In this document: positions 17,025 to 25,618 of the stretch, in pieces
Position numbering within the stretch: position 1 is the stretch's first letter
Layout of the letters: the number at the start of each line of letters is the position of its first letter
NCBI GenBank assembly: GCA_902464485.1
Contig: CABQJJ010000002.1
Span: 56,196 to 120,195 of the forward strand
Direction: 5' to 3'
DNA from: an uncultured Collinsella sp.
GTDB lineage: Bacteria; Actinomycetota; Coriobacteriia; Coriobacteriales; Coriobacteriaceae
DNA length: 64,000 nt
Position numbers and translations under genes: made by a program
The notes under the pieces: generated by a model
Told to the model about the DNA's origin: nothing
Databases searched by the model: none
Seen by the model: only the letters and a program-made list of their open reading frames with translations

Positions 17025-19004
17025 ATGGATCTTCACCTTTCTCAGTCTGACGGCTTTTTGCGTGTGGCGGCGGCGTCGCCGCAGATTCGCGTGGCCGATG
17101 TCGAGGGCAATGCTGAGGTTGCGCTGGCGGCTGTTCACGAGGCTGCCGAGCGCGGCGTTCGTGCGCTCGTGCTGCCCGAGCTCAACCTGTGCGGCTATAC
17201 CGCGGCTGATTTGTTCCATAACCGCACGCTGCTGCATGCTTGCGAGGCGGCGCTGGTGCGCATTCTCGATAAAACCCGTGAGCTGCCGATCGTCTTTACC
17301 ATCGGTCTTCCCGTTGCAGTTGCCGAGAACATTTACAATTGCGCCGCTGTGTGCTGCGAGGGCGAGCTTTTGGGCCTTACGGCCAAAAAGTATCTGCCCA
17401 ACTACGGTGAGTTTTATGAGCGCCGCTGGTTTGCTCCGGCGCCGGTCGATCCCGTGTGGGTTGAATTTGCCGGTCAGGGTCCGGTGCCGCTTGGCTCGGG
17501 ACTTGTCTACCGCTGCTGTGATGAGGGTGCCGAGGACCTGGTACTGGGCGTTGAGGTCTGTGAGGACCTGTGGGTGCCGGCGCCCCCTTCGACCGAGATG
17601 GCGCTTGCCGGTGCGACGGTGATTCTCAACCCGTCGGCCTCGGACGAGATTATCGGTAAGGCAGATTACCGCCGCAGCCTTATCTCTAACCAAAGCGCGC
17701 GCCTGTACTGCGCCTATGCCTATGCGGATGCGAGCGAGGGCGAGTCCACGACCGATATGGTCTTTGCGGGGGAGAACCTCGTCTACGAAAACGGATCTAA
17801 GCTCGCCGCCACGAAGCTCCTCACCTGCGATATGGCGGTGGCCGATGTCGATCTTGACCGTCTGGTGGCTGAGCGCCGCTGCTCGACGACCTGGACGCGC
17901 CCGGGTGATGCGCCGGAGGCGACAACCGTTGAGTTTTCGTTTGAGGGCGTACTGGCAGACGAGCCTGTCCTGCGCAATGCCTGCGACATCGACCGTGTCT
18001 TCCCCCGCGCGCCCTTTGTGCCGGCCGACCACGGCGACTTGGCCGAGCGTTGTGAGACCATCCTCGACCTGCAGACCGCCGGCCTCAAGACCCGCCTTGC
18101 CCATACGGGTACCAAGGCTGCAGTCATCGGTCTTTCGGGCGGCCTGGACTCCACGCTGGCACTGCTTGTGACCGTGCGTGCCTTCGATGCGCTGGGACTG
18201 CCGCGCACGGGTATCACGGCGGTCTCCATGCCCGGTTTTGGCACGACGCACCGCACCAAATCGAATGCCGAGTCGCTTGCCCGTGACCTGGGCGTGAGCT
18301 TCCGCGAGGTTTCGATCCACGCGGCCGTGGAGCAGCACTTCAAGGACATTGAGCACGATCCGGCCGTGCAGGACGTGACCTACGAGAACAGCCAGGCCCG
18401 CGAGCGTACGCAGATTCTGATGGATCTGGCCAACCAGGCTGGCGGTTTTGTCATCGGCACGGGCGACCTGTCGGAGCTGGCGCTCGGCTGGGCTACCTAT
18501 AACGGCGACCACATGAGCATGTATGCCGTCAATGCGAGCGTACCCAAGACGCTTGTGCGTCATCTGGTGCGCTATGCGGCTGATGTCTTTGGCGGGCGTA
18601 TTGCCGAGGTCTTGCTCGATATCCTCGATACGCCGGTGTCTCCCGAGCTTCTGCCGCCCACGGGCGACGGCGAGATTGCGCAGAAGACTGAGGATTTGGT
18701 GGGCCCGTACGAGCTGCACGACTACTTTCTCTACTACCTGCTGCGTTTTGGCTTTGAGCCGGGCAAGATCTACCGCATGGCGCTCAAGAGCTTCGAGGGC
18801 GTCTACGACGCCAAGACCGTCCACACGTGGTTGCGTACGTTCTATCGTCGCTTCTTTGCTCAGCAGTTTAAGCGCAGCTGCCTGCCCGATGGTCCCAAGG
18901 TGGGCTCGGTGACGCTCAGCCCGCGCGGCGATTGGCGTATGCCGAGTGACGCAAGCTCACGTCTGTGGCTCGCGCAGATCGACGCCCTCAATCCAATTGA
19001 CTAA
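17025..19004 (+). CDS. nadE: Glutamine-dependent NAD+ synthetase
   Basis: The 659-residue product makes NAD from nicotinate adenine dinucleotide with glutamine-derived ammonia. The N-terminal nitrilase-type amidase has its Glu in LPELNLCGYTAADLF, Lys in LTAKKYLPNYGEFYERR and Cys in LGVEVCEDLWVP. The C-terminal synthetase has the pyrophosphate loop GLSGGLDSTLALL and FVIGTGDLSELALGW. The start at 17025 follows GGGAG by eight bases; the frame is open to 16989 without a ribosome site. A terminator follows. Confidence 0.96.
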   Translation: MDLHLSQSDGFLRVAAASPQIRVADVEGNAEVALAAVHEAAERGVRALVLPELNLCGYTAADLFHNRTLLHACEAALVRILDKTRELPIVFTIGLPVAVAENIYNCAAVCCEGELLGLTAKKYLPNYGEFYERRWFAPAPVDPVWVEFAGQGPVPLGSGLVYRCCDEGAEDLVLGVEVCEDLWVPAPPSTEMALAGATVILNPSASDEIIGKADYRRSLISNQSARLYCAYAYADASEGESTTDMVFAGENLVYENGSKLAATKLLTCDMAVADVDLDRLVAERRCSTTWTRPGDAPEATTVEFSFEGVLADEPVLRNACDIDRVFPRAPFVPADHGDLAERCETILDLQTAGLKTRLAHTGTKAAVIGLSGGLDSTLALLVTVRAFDALGLPRTGITAVSMPGFGTTHRTKSNAESLARDLGVSFREVSIHAAVEQHFKDIEHDPAVQDVTYENSQARERTQILMDLANQAGGFVIGTGDLSELALGWATYNGDHMSMYAVNASVPKTLVRHLVRYAADVFGGRIAEVLLDILDTPVSPELLPPTGDGEIAQKTEDLVGPYELHDYFLYYLLRFGFEPGKIYRMALKSFEGVYDAKTVHTWLRTFYRRFFAQQFKRSCLPDGPKVGSVTLSPRGDWRMPSDASSRLWLAQIDALNPID

Positions 19005-19072
19005 GGTTGGCCAAATTGAACCAATACGGGGGTTGTAAGCGTTACACTTTTGCAATCTGATGGCCCGTATCG

Positions 19073-19103
19073 CGCGGCGCTCTTGTCGGAGCGCCGCGTT
19101 TTT
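19073..19103 (+). terminator. Terminator after nadE, just upstream of the aminotransferase
   Basis: A perfect 10-bp stem (CGCGGCGCTC with GAGCGCCGCG) followed by five T. It ends 20 bases before the next ATG, so it may also attenuate any transcript starting in the short gap at 19005-19070. Confidence 0.85.
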
Positions 19104-19122
19104 CATATCGAAAGGTGGCACC

Positions 19123-20286
19123 ATGCAGGCATCGCAGCGTCTCGACCGCTTTGGCGCGGAGGTCTTCGCCTCGCTCAACAACAAGCTTCTCGCGCTGAAG
19201 GCTCAGGGCAAGACCATTTACAACATGAGCGTGGGCACGCCCGACTTTAAGCCGTACGACCATGTGGTCGAGGCGCTCACGCAAGCAGCCCAAGATCCCG
19301 AGATGTGGAAGTATGCCCTGCGCGACCTGCCCGAACTCAAGCAAGCCGTGTGCGATTACTATGAGCGCCGCTTTGGCGTTTCGGGCATTACGCCGTCCAT
19401 GGTGCAGTCGTGCAACGGCACACAGGAGGGCGTGGGCCATTTGGGCTTAGCCCTGCTCGATCCGGGTGACACCATTTTGGTTCCCGATCCGTGCTACCCG
19501 GTCTTTGAGGCGGGTGCCAAGATCGCCGATGCGAAGCTCGAGTACTATCCGCTGATCTCCGAGCACAATTACCTGCCCTATGTGGCGGGTATCGATCCCG
19601 AGGTTGCCGATCGTGCCAAGTATATGATCGTGTCGCTGCCCGCGAACCCGGTGGGCTCGGTGGGCACGCCCGAGGTCTACGAGGAGATCATTGCTTTCGC
19701 CCGCGAGCACGACCTGCTCATCGTCCATGACAACGCGTACTCCGACATCGTGTTCGACGGCGAGCCGGGCGGCAGCTTCTTGCAGTATCCCGGTGCGCTC
19801 GAGGTGGGCGTTGAGTTCTTCTCGCTCTCCAAGTCGTTTAACGTCACCGGTGCGCGTATCGGCTTTTTGGTTGGCCGCGAGGACGTGGTCTCTGCCTTTG
19901 CCAAGCTGCGCAGCCAGATCGACTTTGGCATGTTCTTCCCGATCCAGAAGGCCGCCATCGCGTGCCTTAATGGCCCGCGCGATGAGGTCGAGGCGCAGCG
20001 TCTGAAGTACCAGGAGCGTCGCGATGCCCTGTGCGACGGTCTTGAGGGTCTGGGCTGGGAGCGTCCCAACGCGCATGGTTCTATGTTTGTGTGGGCCAAG
20101 CTTCCCGGTGGTCGCACCGATTCCATGGCGTTTTGCGAGGAGCTCATGGAAAAGGCCGGCGTTGTGGTGACACCGGGCGCGAGCTTTGGTCCTTCGGGCG
20201 AGGGGCATGTGCGCATGGCGCTGGTCCTGCCGCCCGACCAGATCGCTTTGGCTGTCGAGGCCATTCGCGAGGCGGGCCTGTATTAG
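19123..20286 (+). CDS. PLP-dependent class I/II aminotransferase
   Basis: A 387-residue fold-type I aminotransferase. MSVGTPDFKPYD, the Asn/Asp region VSLPANPVGSVGTPEVY, VHDNAYSDIVFDG and the Schiff-base motif FSLSKSFNVTGARIGF are all present. It resembles the aspartate aminotransferase/LL-diaminopimelate aminotransferase/PatA group. Since this genome uses the N-acetyl branch of DAP synthesis (dapH at 24119), an N-acetyl-DAP aminotransferase role is possible but unproven. GAAAGG precedes the ATG at 19123. The gene is monocistronic. Confidence 0.88.
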   Translation: MQASQRLDRFGAEVFASLNNKLLALKAQGKTIYNMSVGTPDFKPYDHVVEALTQAAQDPEMWKYALRDLPELKQAVCDYYERRFGVSGITPSMVQSCNGTQEGVGHLGLALLDPGDTILVPDPCYPVFEAGAKIADAKLEYYPLISEHNYLPYVAGIDPEVADRAKYMIVSLPANPVGSVGTPEVYEEIIAFAREHDLLIVHDNAYSDIVFDGEPGGSFLQYPGALEVGVEFFSLSKSFNVTGARIGFLVGREDVVSAFAKLRSQIDFGMFFPIQKAAIACLNGPRDEVEAQRLKYQERRDALCDGLEGLGWERPNAHGSMFVWAKLPGGRTDSMAFCEELMEKAGVVVTPGASFGPSGEGHVRMALVLPPDQIALAVEAIREAGLY

Positions 20287-20487
20287 AAAGGTATTTTGGC
20301 TCGTCAATAGCTCGAAACCGATTTCGTACAGTTATTTTACGAATCCTGCAAACAATTTCGGTAAACGATCGATTTTTGACTGCGAATAGGAGCATAATCA
20401 AAGTCCCGATTGGATGTATTGGGATTACGGCAAGCCGCTCGGGTCGTTCCCGGGCGGCTTGTTTGTGGAGAGAGATGGGAGTTTCTA
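20287..20487 (+). promoter_or_regulatory. Leader of ldh with palindromes and a terminator-like hairpin
   Basis: This 201-base gap holds CGAAACCGATTTCG and the overlapping TTCGTA/TACGAA pair (around 20312-20342), which are candidate operator half-sites. At 20431-20464 a 13-bp stem (CAAGCCGCTCGGG with its complement, one G-U pair) is followed by TTTG. It stands between any promoter here and the ldh ribosome site, so it could terminate the aminotransferase transcript or attenuate ldh. Confidence 0.5.
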
Positions 20488-21438
20488 ATGGTTAACGAGA
20501 AGAAGGTCGCTATTGTCGGCTGCGGTTTCGTCGGTTCGTCTTCGGCGTTCGCGCTGATGCAGAGTGGCCTGTTCTCTGAGATGGTCCTCATCGACGTGGA
20601 CAAGAACCGCGCCGAGGGTGAGGCCCTGGATATCGCGCACGGCATGACGTTTGCCGAGCCGATGAAGATCTACGCCGGCGATTATTCCGATGTCGCCGAC
20701 GCCGCCATGATCGTTGTCACCGCTGGCGCTGCCCAGAAGCCCGGTGAGACCCGCCTGGACCTGGTCAACAAGAACGTCAACATCTTTAAGTCCATTATCC
20801 CCGAGATTAAGAAGTCCGGCTTCGACGGCATTCTGCTCATCGTCTCCAACCCGGTCGATGTTCTGACCTACGCCGCCATTAAGATGTCCGGCCTGCCCGA
20901 GGGCCACGTCATCGGTTCCGGCACCGTGCTCGACACTGGCCGTCTGCAGCAGATGCTCGGTGCCCACGTCGAGGTTGACCCGCGCGATGTCCAGGCCTAT
21001 GTCATGGGTGAGCACGGCGACTCCGAGTTTGTCGCTTGGTCCAGCGCTCAGGTTGCCGGCGTGCCGCTGAACACCTTCTGCGAGCTTCACGGTCATCTGG
21101 AGCATGAGGCTGCCGAGAAGCGCATCGCCGAGGACGTCAAGAACTCTGCCTACACCATCATCGAGAAGAAGCACGCCACCTACTACGGTGTCGCTATGGC
21201 CGTTAAGCGCATCTGCACTGCCGTCATGCGTGACGAGCAGACCGTTCTGCCCGTCTCCTCGCTCATGGTGGGCGAGTACGGCCTGTCCGACCTGGCCATC
21301 TCCATGCCGACGGTCGTTGGCCGCGACGGCGTCGTCTGCCGCGTCCCCGTGCCGTTGAACGAGGACGAAAAGAGCGAGCTCAACACTTCTGCCGAAGCAC
21401 TCAAGGGCATCATCGGCAGCGTCGATTTCTCCTGCTAA
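20488..21438 (+). CDS. ldh: L-lactate dehydrogenase
   Basis: Reduces pyruvate to L-lactate with NADH in fermentation. The 316-residue product has the Rossmann start VAIVGCGFVGSSSAFALMQ, IDVDKNRAEGEALDIAHG, the active loop GAAQKPGETRLDLV, VSNPVDVLTY and the catalytic GEHGDSEFVAWS. Gln in the AAQKPGETR loop, where malate dehydrogenases have Arg, favours lactate specificity. GGGAG precedes the ATG at 20488. A strong terminator follows at 21471-21506. Confidence 0.95.
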   Translation: MVNEKKVAIVGCGFVGSSSAFALMQSGLFSEMVLIDVDKNRAEGEALDIAHGMTFAEPMKIYAGDYSDVADAAMIVVTAGAAQKPGETRLDLVNKNVNIFKSIIPEIKKSGFDGILLIVSNPVDVLTYAAIKMSGLPEGHVIGSGTVLDTGRLQQMLGAHVEVDPRDVQAYVMGEHGDSEFVAWSSAQVAGVPLNTFCELHGHLEHEAAEKRIAEDVKNSAYTIIEKKHATYYGVAMAVKRICTAVMRDEQTVLPVSSLMVGEYGLSDLAISMPTVVGRDGVVCRVPVPLNEDEKSELNTSAEALKGIIGSVDFSC

Positions 21439-21470
21439 ATCAGACTTGTTGAGGCAACAAGCTACAATGA

Positions 21471-21505
21471 AGGCGCCTGAGCCCCTGCGGCTCGGGCGCC
21501 TTTTT
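21471..21505 (+). terminator. Terminator of ldh
   Basis: A 13-bp stem (AGGCGCCTGAGCC with its complement, one G-U pair) and five T. The T-run runs directly into the left repeat flanking the DUF2974-like gene. Confidence 0.92.
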
Positions 21506-21537
21506 GGTGCAAAGGGGACAGGTTACTTTGCACCATT
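21506..21537 (+). repeat. Left inverted repeat flanking the DUF2974-like gene
   Basis: GGTGCAAAG (21506-21514) and CTTTGCACC (21526-21534) form a perfect 9-bp stem around GGGACAGGTT. A diverged copy lies in opposite orientation at 22716-22750, so the pair brackets one gene. Confidence 0.75.
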
Positions 21538-21552
21538 GTTGATGGAGGGGCC

Positions 21553-22713
21553 ATGTCTTATTCGCCTAACTTTTTGACCTATGCCCAGACGGCATTTGAG
21601 TCGTTTGACGAGCGGCCGTTCTGTTCGGTGGACAGTCTGGTCTTTGCATGGCTGTCCTATTTGCGCTTGCCGGGGGATATGCCCGAACTGACCGGCTGGC
21701 GGGGGCTGGACGTGCGTGAGCTGCTGCGTGCCGAGTGCTATCAGGACATGATTGGCGATTTGTGGAATCCAGAGGGGAGTCGTGCCTTGTTGGAGGTCGT
21801 GGCAGCAAGCCCTCGCTACCGTGGCGTGCGCGTTTGCGGCTATCGTGCCGTGAGCGATGTGGTGGCGACAGAGCAGTTTGCAGCCATGGCGTTCCGGTTT
21901 CCGGCGGGGTTTAGTTATCTTTCCTTCCGGGGGACCGACAGCACGATTGTGGGCTGGAAAGAGGACTTTAACATGGCGTTCCGGTGTCCTGTGCCGGCAC
22001 AGGAATCCGCGGCGCGTTATGTGGACGACGCGGCGGATGCGATCGACGGGCCGCTTTTGTGCGGAGGTCATTCTAAGGGCGGAAACCTTGCGGTGTACGG
22101 TGCGGCGATGTGCTCCGATGTCGCCCGTGAGCGAATCGAACGGGCGTATTCCCATGATGGTCCGGGGTTCGTCGAGGAGTTTCTGAACGGCAACGCCTTT
22201 GCTGGCCTATCCGGCCGTATCGACAAGACGCTGCCCCAGTCTTCTATTTTTGGCATGATGTTCGAGACACAGGAGGACTATGCCATCGTTGAGAGCACCG
22301 AGTTCAGCCTGCTGCAGCACAATCCCTTTAGCTGGGTGGTTGATGGTCGCGACTTCGTGTACTGTGAGCGCCTGTCCGCCGGTGCTCGATACGTTGATGG
22401 CTCCATTCGCGAGATGCTGCTTGCAGTGTCACCTAGCGGGCGCGAGCGTTTTGTAGACGCGTTGTTCTCCGTGTTTGAGGCTACGGGTGCTGAGCGGTTT
22501 GCGGATATCGCTGGGAATCTGCGCGAGAGCCTGCCCGTGATGCTCCAGGCTGCGCAAGGCTTTGACAAGGATACGCGACGCTTTGTCTCGCAGACCATCG
22601 TGGCAATCCTTAAATGCGCACTGTTGCCCAAACGACCCCAGATCGACATGCCCGCTGCCGGCAAGAGTTTGGCAGAACAGCTCGAGGCTTGGCAGTCCGA
22701 GCTCCTGCGTTAG
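21553..22713 (+). CDS. DUF2974/Mbeg1-like alpha/beta-hydrolase
   Basis: The 386-residue product has a nucleophile elbow LLCGGHSKGGNLAVYGA (Ser of GHSKGG near residue 175), preceded by the oxyanion-side strand FSYLSFRGTDSTIVGWKEDF. Both are characteristic of the DUF2974 lipase-like family. YSHDGPGFVEEFL and a later VVDGRDFVY complete the pattern. No signal peptide is visible. The substrate is unknown; acyl esters are likely. The gene is bracketed by a pair of inverted GGGACA-type palindromes, which suggests it may have moved as a unit. Confidence 0.82.
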   Translation: MSYSPNFLTYAQTAFESFDERPFCSVDSLVFAWLSYLRLPGDMPELTGWRGLDVRELLRAECYQDMIGDLWNPEGSRALLEVVAASPRYRGVRVCGYRAVSDVVATEQFAAMAFRFPAGFSYLSFRGTDSTIVGWKEDFNMAFRCPVPAQESAARYVDDAADAIDGPLLCGGHSKGGNLAVYGAAMCSDVARERIERAYSHDGPGFVEEFLNGNAFAGLSGRIDKTLPQSSIFGMMFETQEDYAIVESTEFSLLQHNPFSWVVDGRDFVYCERLSAGARYVDGSIREMLLAVSPSGRERFVDALFSVFEATGAERFADIAGNLRESLPVMLQAAQGFDKDTRRFVSQTIVAILKCALLPKRPQIDMPAAGKSLAEQLEAWQSELLR

Positions 22714-22715
22714 CC

Positions 22716-22750
22716 ATTGGTGCAAAGCAACTTGTCCCCGATGCACCAAT
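22716..22750 (-). repeat. Right inverted repeat flanking the DUF2974-like gene
   Basis: ATTGGTGC (22716-22723) and GCACCAAT (22743-22750) pair perfectly around AACTTGTCCCC. The reverse complement reads like the left copy at 21506-21537, with a few differences. Confidence 0.7.
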
Positions 22751-22824
22751 CTTCGATGCGCCTGGGGTAGGCTCGACCGCTATACTGGTTCGTGCCGAAA
22801 TCGATCTAGAACGGAATGCCGTAT

Positions 22825-23829
22825 ATGAAAATCAATCACGCGATCCTGCATATCCTGGACTTTGACTCTGCCGTCAACGTCATGAGCCAGCGCGAGCTCG
22901 ATATCGAGAGCCGTACCGTGCGCAACTTCGTGACCACGCATCTGCGCCGCGCTCGTACTTCGGCCGACAACAAGCGTGCCACGTTTGCCGAGAACTCCGC
23001 ATTCGGCGGCGAGCTCAAGGGCTATTTCTTTGGTGAGCGTGAGTTCGTGGACCTGTCGCAGCAGATTGCGGAGTTCATCTCTTCCGAACTCACCAAGGCC
23101 GAGAAAGCCGAGTCCACTGACGTGCTTGTGGCGGACTTTGACGATGATGAGGATGCCCGCTGGTTTGCCGTGATGCTGCTGGGCTCCAAGCAGGCATTCA
23201 TGCACGAGGTGGGTCGCGAAGAGGGCGAGGTTCGTAACGACATTGCGCGCCACTATGCCATTCTGCCGAACCCTTCGCAAAAGGTGCCGAGCTATGCCAT
23301 CGTGCGCGCGAGCACCATGGAGATCGGCTATGTGGATAAGAAGCGCAAGATTGCCGGCGAGGACCGTATGCTTATCCCCGATGGCTTGCTTCAGTGCGAC
23401 ACGGGCGTATCGGGCAAGGAGGTCATCGACACCGTGACGCGTGTGGTCGAGGAGATCGCCGAGGAGCACGGTGCCAATACGGCCGTAGCGCTCGCTAAGG
23501 TTAAGGCTGCCGTTGCCGAGAAAGTCGAAGACGACGAGGAGCTGCCGCCTTGGGATATCGTCGATGAGGTCTTTGAGGACGAGCCGGTCATCAAGGAGAG
23601 CGTGCGTGCGGCGTTGACCGAGGAGAAAGTGCCTGAGCGCGTGCCCGTAGAGCGCAAGCAAGTTGAGCGCGCAGCCGTGCGCAATCACAAGATCCGTACC
23701 GACACGGGTATCGAGATCAGCTTCCCGGCCGAGATGGGTTCGAACTCCGAGTACATCGAGTTCGTCAACGAGCCCAATGGTCTCATTTCCATCGAGCTCA
23801 AAAACATCGGGTCAATTGAGAATCGATAA
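22825..23829 (+). CDS. Nucleoid-associated protein, NdpA/YejK family
   Basis: A 334-residue member of the NA37/YejK family, proteins that co-purify with the nucleoid but have no settled biochemical role. KINHAILHILDFDS at the start, the central FAVMLLGSKQAFMHEV and YAIVRASTMEIGYVDKKRK, and the C-terminal RTDTGIEISFPAEMGSN follow the family layout. A second in-frame ATG lies at 22816. I prefer 22825 because CGGAA is then nine bases upstream and the protein begins MKINHA, as in relatives. A perfect 16-bp terminator follows. Confidence 0.85.
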   Translation: MKINHAILHILDFDSAVNVMSQRELDIESRTVRNFVTTHLRRARTSADNKRATFAENSAFGGELKGYFFGEREFVDLSQQIAEFISSELTKAEKAESTDVLVADFDDDEDARWFAVMLLGSKQAFMHEVGREEGEVRNDIARHYAILPNPSQKVPSYAIVRASTMEIGYVDKKRKIAGEDRMLIPDGLLQCDTGVSGKEVIDTVTRVVEEIAEEHGANTAVALAKVKAAVAEKVEDDEELPPWDIVDEVFEDEPVIKESVRAALTEEKVPERVPVERKQVERAAVRNHKIRTDTGIEISFPAEMGSNSEYIEFVNEPNGLISIELKNIGSIENR

Positions 23830-23848
23830 ACTGCGCTTGGACGCTGCA

Positions 23849-23887
23849 AAAAAGGCCGAAGCCCCGGATGAGGGCTTCGGCCTTTTT
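23849..23887. terminator. Bidirectional terminator after the nucleoid-associated protein gene
   Basis: A perfect 16-bp stem (AAAAAGGCCGAAGCCC, 23849-23864, with 23872-23887) ending in five T on one strand and preceded by A on the other. Confidence 0.95.
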
Positions 23888-23930
23888 ACTTGGGGCTTAA
23901 TTACGTTGCAGGTTGAGCATACGTCAGCGA

Positions 23931-24116
23931 AAACGCCCCTAGGCGAGCAAGGTGACGTGAAAGAGGAGATAAGCGTACTTCGGTACGCGACCGACGATTG
24001 AACGTCAGATTGCCACTTAGGGGCGTTTGCAGCGTCGAGAGGTCCGTCGTTCGTTAGAACGACGGAACCAAAGGTGTAGCGTCGACCTGTTACGCGGTTT
24101 GTCAAAACCGCGTAAC
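23931..24116. ncRNA. Highly structured non-coding segment (candidate RNA or dispersed repeat)
   Basis: Four co-axial stems nest inside one another: AAACGCCCCTA/TAGGGGCGTTT (23931-23941 with 24018-24028), GCAA/TTGC (23947-23950 with 24010-24013), TGACGT/ACGTCA (23953-23958 with 24002-24007), and an apical GCGTAC-TTCG-GTACGC tetraloop hairpin (23973-23988). The internal loop carries GAAAGAGGAGATAA opposite GACCGACGATTGA. Two independent hairpins follow: GGTCCGTCGTTC with GAACGACGGAACC (24041-24069) and a perfect 12-bp GTTACGCGGTTT stem (24089-24116). Only short spurious reading frames cross it. I do not recognise the family. Confidence 0.55.
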
Positions 24117-24118
24117 TA

Positions 24119-24838
24119 TTAGAGCTGGCGCAGGCCTTCCTCGAGACCGGTCTTGCTGTCGGTCTTCTCATCGCGCATCTTGATGACGCGGGCGGGAACA
24201 CCGGCGACGACGGCACCGGCGGGGACATCCTCGACGCACACGGCGCCTGCCGCCACGACGGCGCCCTTGCCCACGCGTATGCCTTCCAGGACTACGGCGT
24301 TGGCGCCGATCATAACATCATCCTCGATGATGACGGGCGTGGCGCTCGCGGGCTCAACGACGCCTGCCAGCACGGTACCGGCGCCGATGTGGCAGTTCTT
24401 GCCCACGGTGGCGCGGCCGCCCAGCACGGCGCCCATGTCGATCATGGAACCTTCGCCAATGACGGAGCCGATGTTGATGATGGCGCCCATCATGATGACG
24501 GCGCGGTCGCCGATCTCGACGCGGTCGCGGATGATCGCGCCTGGCTCGATGCGGGCGTTGACACCCTTGAGGTCGAGCATGGGCACGGCGGAGTTGCGGC
24601 AATCGTTCTCGACGTCGTAGTAGTCGATGGAATCGGCGTTGGCGTCCAAGATGGCCTTGAGCTCATCCCAGTCACCAAAGACGGTCTTGCCACGACGACC
24701 GCCGTAGACGTGTGCATTGCCCCACTGGACCTTCATGCCCGGCTTTTCGCGCACGTACAGTTTGACGGGCGTCTTTTTGGGCGCGGTGGCGATGTAGTTG
24801 ATAATCTCCTGTGCATCCATCTCGGCTGCGTTGCTCAT
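24119..24838 (-). CDS. dapH: Tetrahydrodipicolinate N-acetyltransferase
   Basis: Acetylates tetrahydrodipicolinate in the acetyl branch of DAP/lysine synthesis. The 239 residues comprise an N-terminal helical domain (MDAQEIINYIATAPKKTP), then a left-handed beta-helix of hexapeptide repeats starting at ARIEPGAIIRDRVEIGDRAV and running through IGAGTVLAGVVEPASATPV, VMIGANAVVLEGIRVGKGAV and AGVPARVIK. The PASATP insertion is typical of DapH rather than the succinylase DapD. It is the last gene of the riboswitch-controlled operon. GGAG is nine bases from the ATG. Confidence 0.95.
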   Translation of the reverse strand: MSNAAEMDAQEIINYIATAPKKTPVKLYVREKPGMKVQWGNAHVYGGRRGKTVFGDWDELKAILDANADSIDYYDVENDCRNSAVPMLDLKGVNARIEPGAIIRDRVEIGDRAVIMMGAIINIGSVIGEGSMIDMGAVLGGRATVGKNCHIGAGTVLAGVVEPASATPVIIEDDVMIGANAVVLEGIRVGKGAVVAAGAVCVEDVPAGAVVAGVPARVIKMRDEKTDSKTGLEEGLRQL

Positions 24839-24877
24839 GTGCTGTGTCTCCTTTGTGTTGGTACGGTTGATGGTTGA

Positions 24878-25618
24878 TTAGGCAAACATGACCTGGTCGA
24901 AGGTGTAGAAGCCGGGGTCGCGGGCGACGAGCTTCTGGGCGGCGGCCAGGGCGCCGTTGACGAAAATCTGGCGGCTCGTGGCACGGTGTGTGAGCGTGAC
25001 CTCCTCGTCCTGGCCAAAGAAGCTCACCTCGTGCACGCCGGCGACGGTGCCGCCGCGCAGCGAGTGCATGCCGATTTCCTTGGGGTCGCGCGCGCCGCAC
25101 ATGCCCTCGCGTCCGTAGACGGGGTGGTAGCCTGCCTCGGGCTCGGCCTCGACTACGGCGTCGAGCAGCAGCTTGGCGGTGCCGCTGGGGGCGTCGACCT
25201 TTTGGTTATGGTGTGTCTCGACGATTTCACAGTCAAAGCCGGGCAGCTCGCGTGTGGCCTGTGCTACCAGATGACGCAGGGCTGCGATACCGATGGAGTA
25301 ATTGCCGGAGTGCATGACGCGGGCGTTCTGACCCAGCTCGCGCAGGCAATCTATCTGCTCGGGTGTGTAGCCCGTGGTGCCCGAGACCAACGCGGCGCCT
25401 GTACGCTTGACATAGGTGACGACGGCGCCAAAGGTCACGACGTTCGAGAAGTCGATGATAATGTCTGCTGCCGGGGCGCTTTCGAGCTCGGACAGATCAA
25501 AACCGATCTGGGCGACGATATCAAAAACGGGCTGCCCGGCGGCGTCGACAACGCCCTCGGCGGTGGTGCGGATGAGCGAGCCCATGCGGCCCGTTCCCAT
25601 AATGACGGTCTTAATCAA
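24878..25618 (-). CDS. dapB: 4-hydroxy-tetrahydrodipicolinate reductase
   Basis: NAD(P)H-dependent second step of DAP synthesis. The 246 residues start IKTVIMGTGRMGSLI (dinucleotide fold) and include IIDFSNVV, GTTGYTPEQ, the catalytic block EIVETHHNQKVDAPSGTA and HSLRGGTVAGVHEV. The start is a TTG at 25618, nine bases after AAGGGAG and overlapping the dapA stop by eight bases. The only nearby ATG would remove the nucleotide-binding loop. Translation is probably coupled to dapA. Confidence 0.95.
   Translation of the reverse strand: MIKTVIMGTGRMGSLIRTTAEGVVDAAGQPVFDIVAQIGFDLSELESAPAADIIIDFSNVVTFGAVVTYVKRTGAALVSGTTGYTPEQIDCLRELGQNARVMHSGNYSIGIAALRHLVAQATRELPGFDCEIVETHHNQKVDAPSGTAKLLLDAVVEAEPEAGYHPVYGREGMCGARDPKEIGMHSLRGGTVAGVHEVSFFGQDEEVTLTHRATSRQIFVNGALAAAQKLVARDPGFYTFDQVMFA

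Noticed and set aside
23663..24001. 112-codon frame running from the ndpA-like gene through the terminator into the structured segment
   Set aside because: It is out of frame with ndpA and crosses a perfect terminator; no independent start signal.
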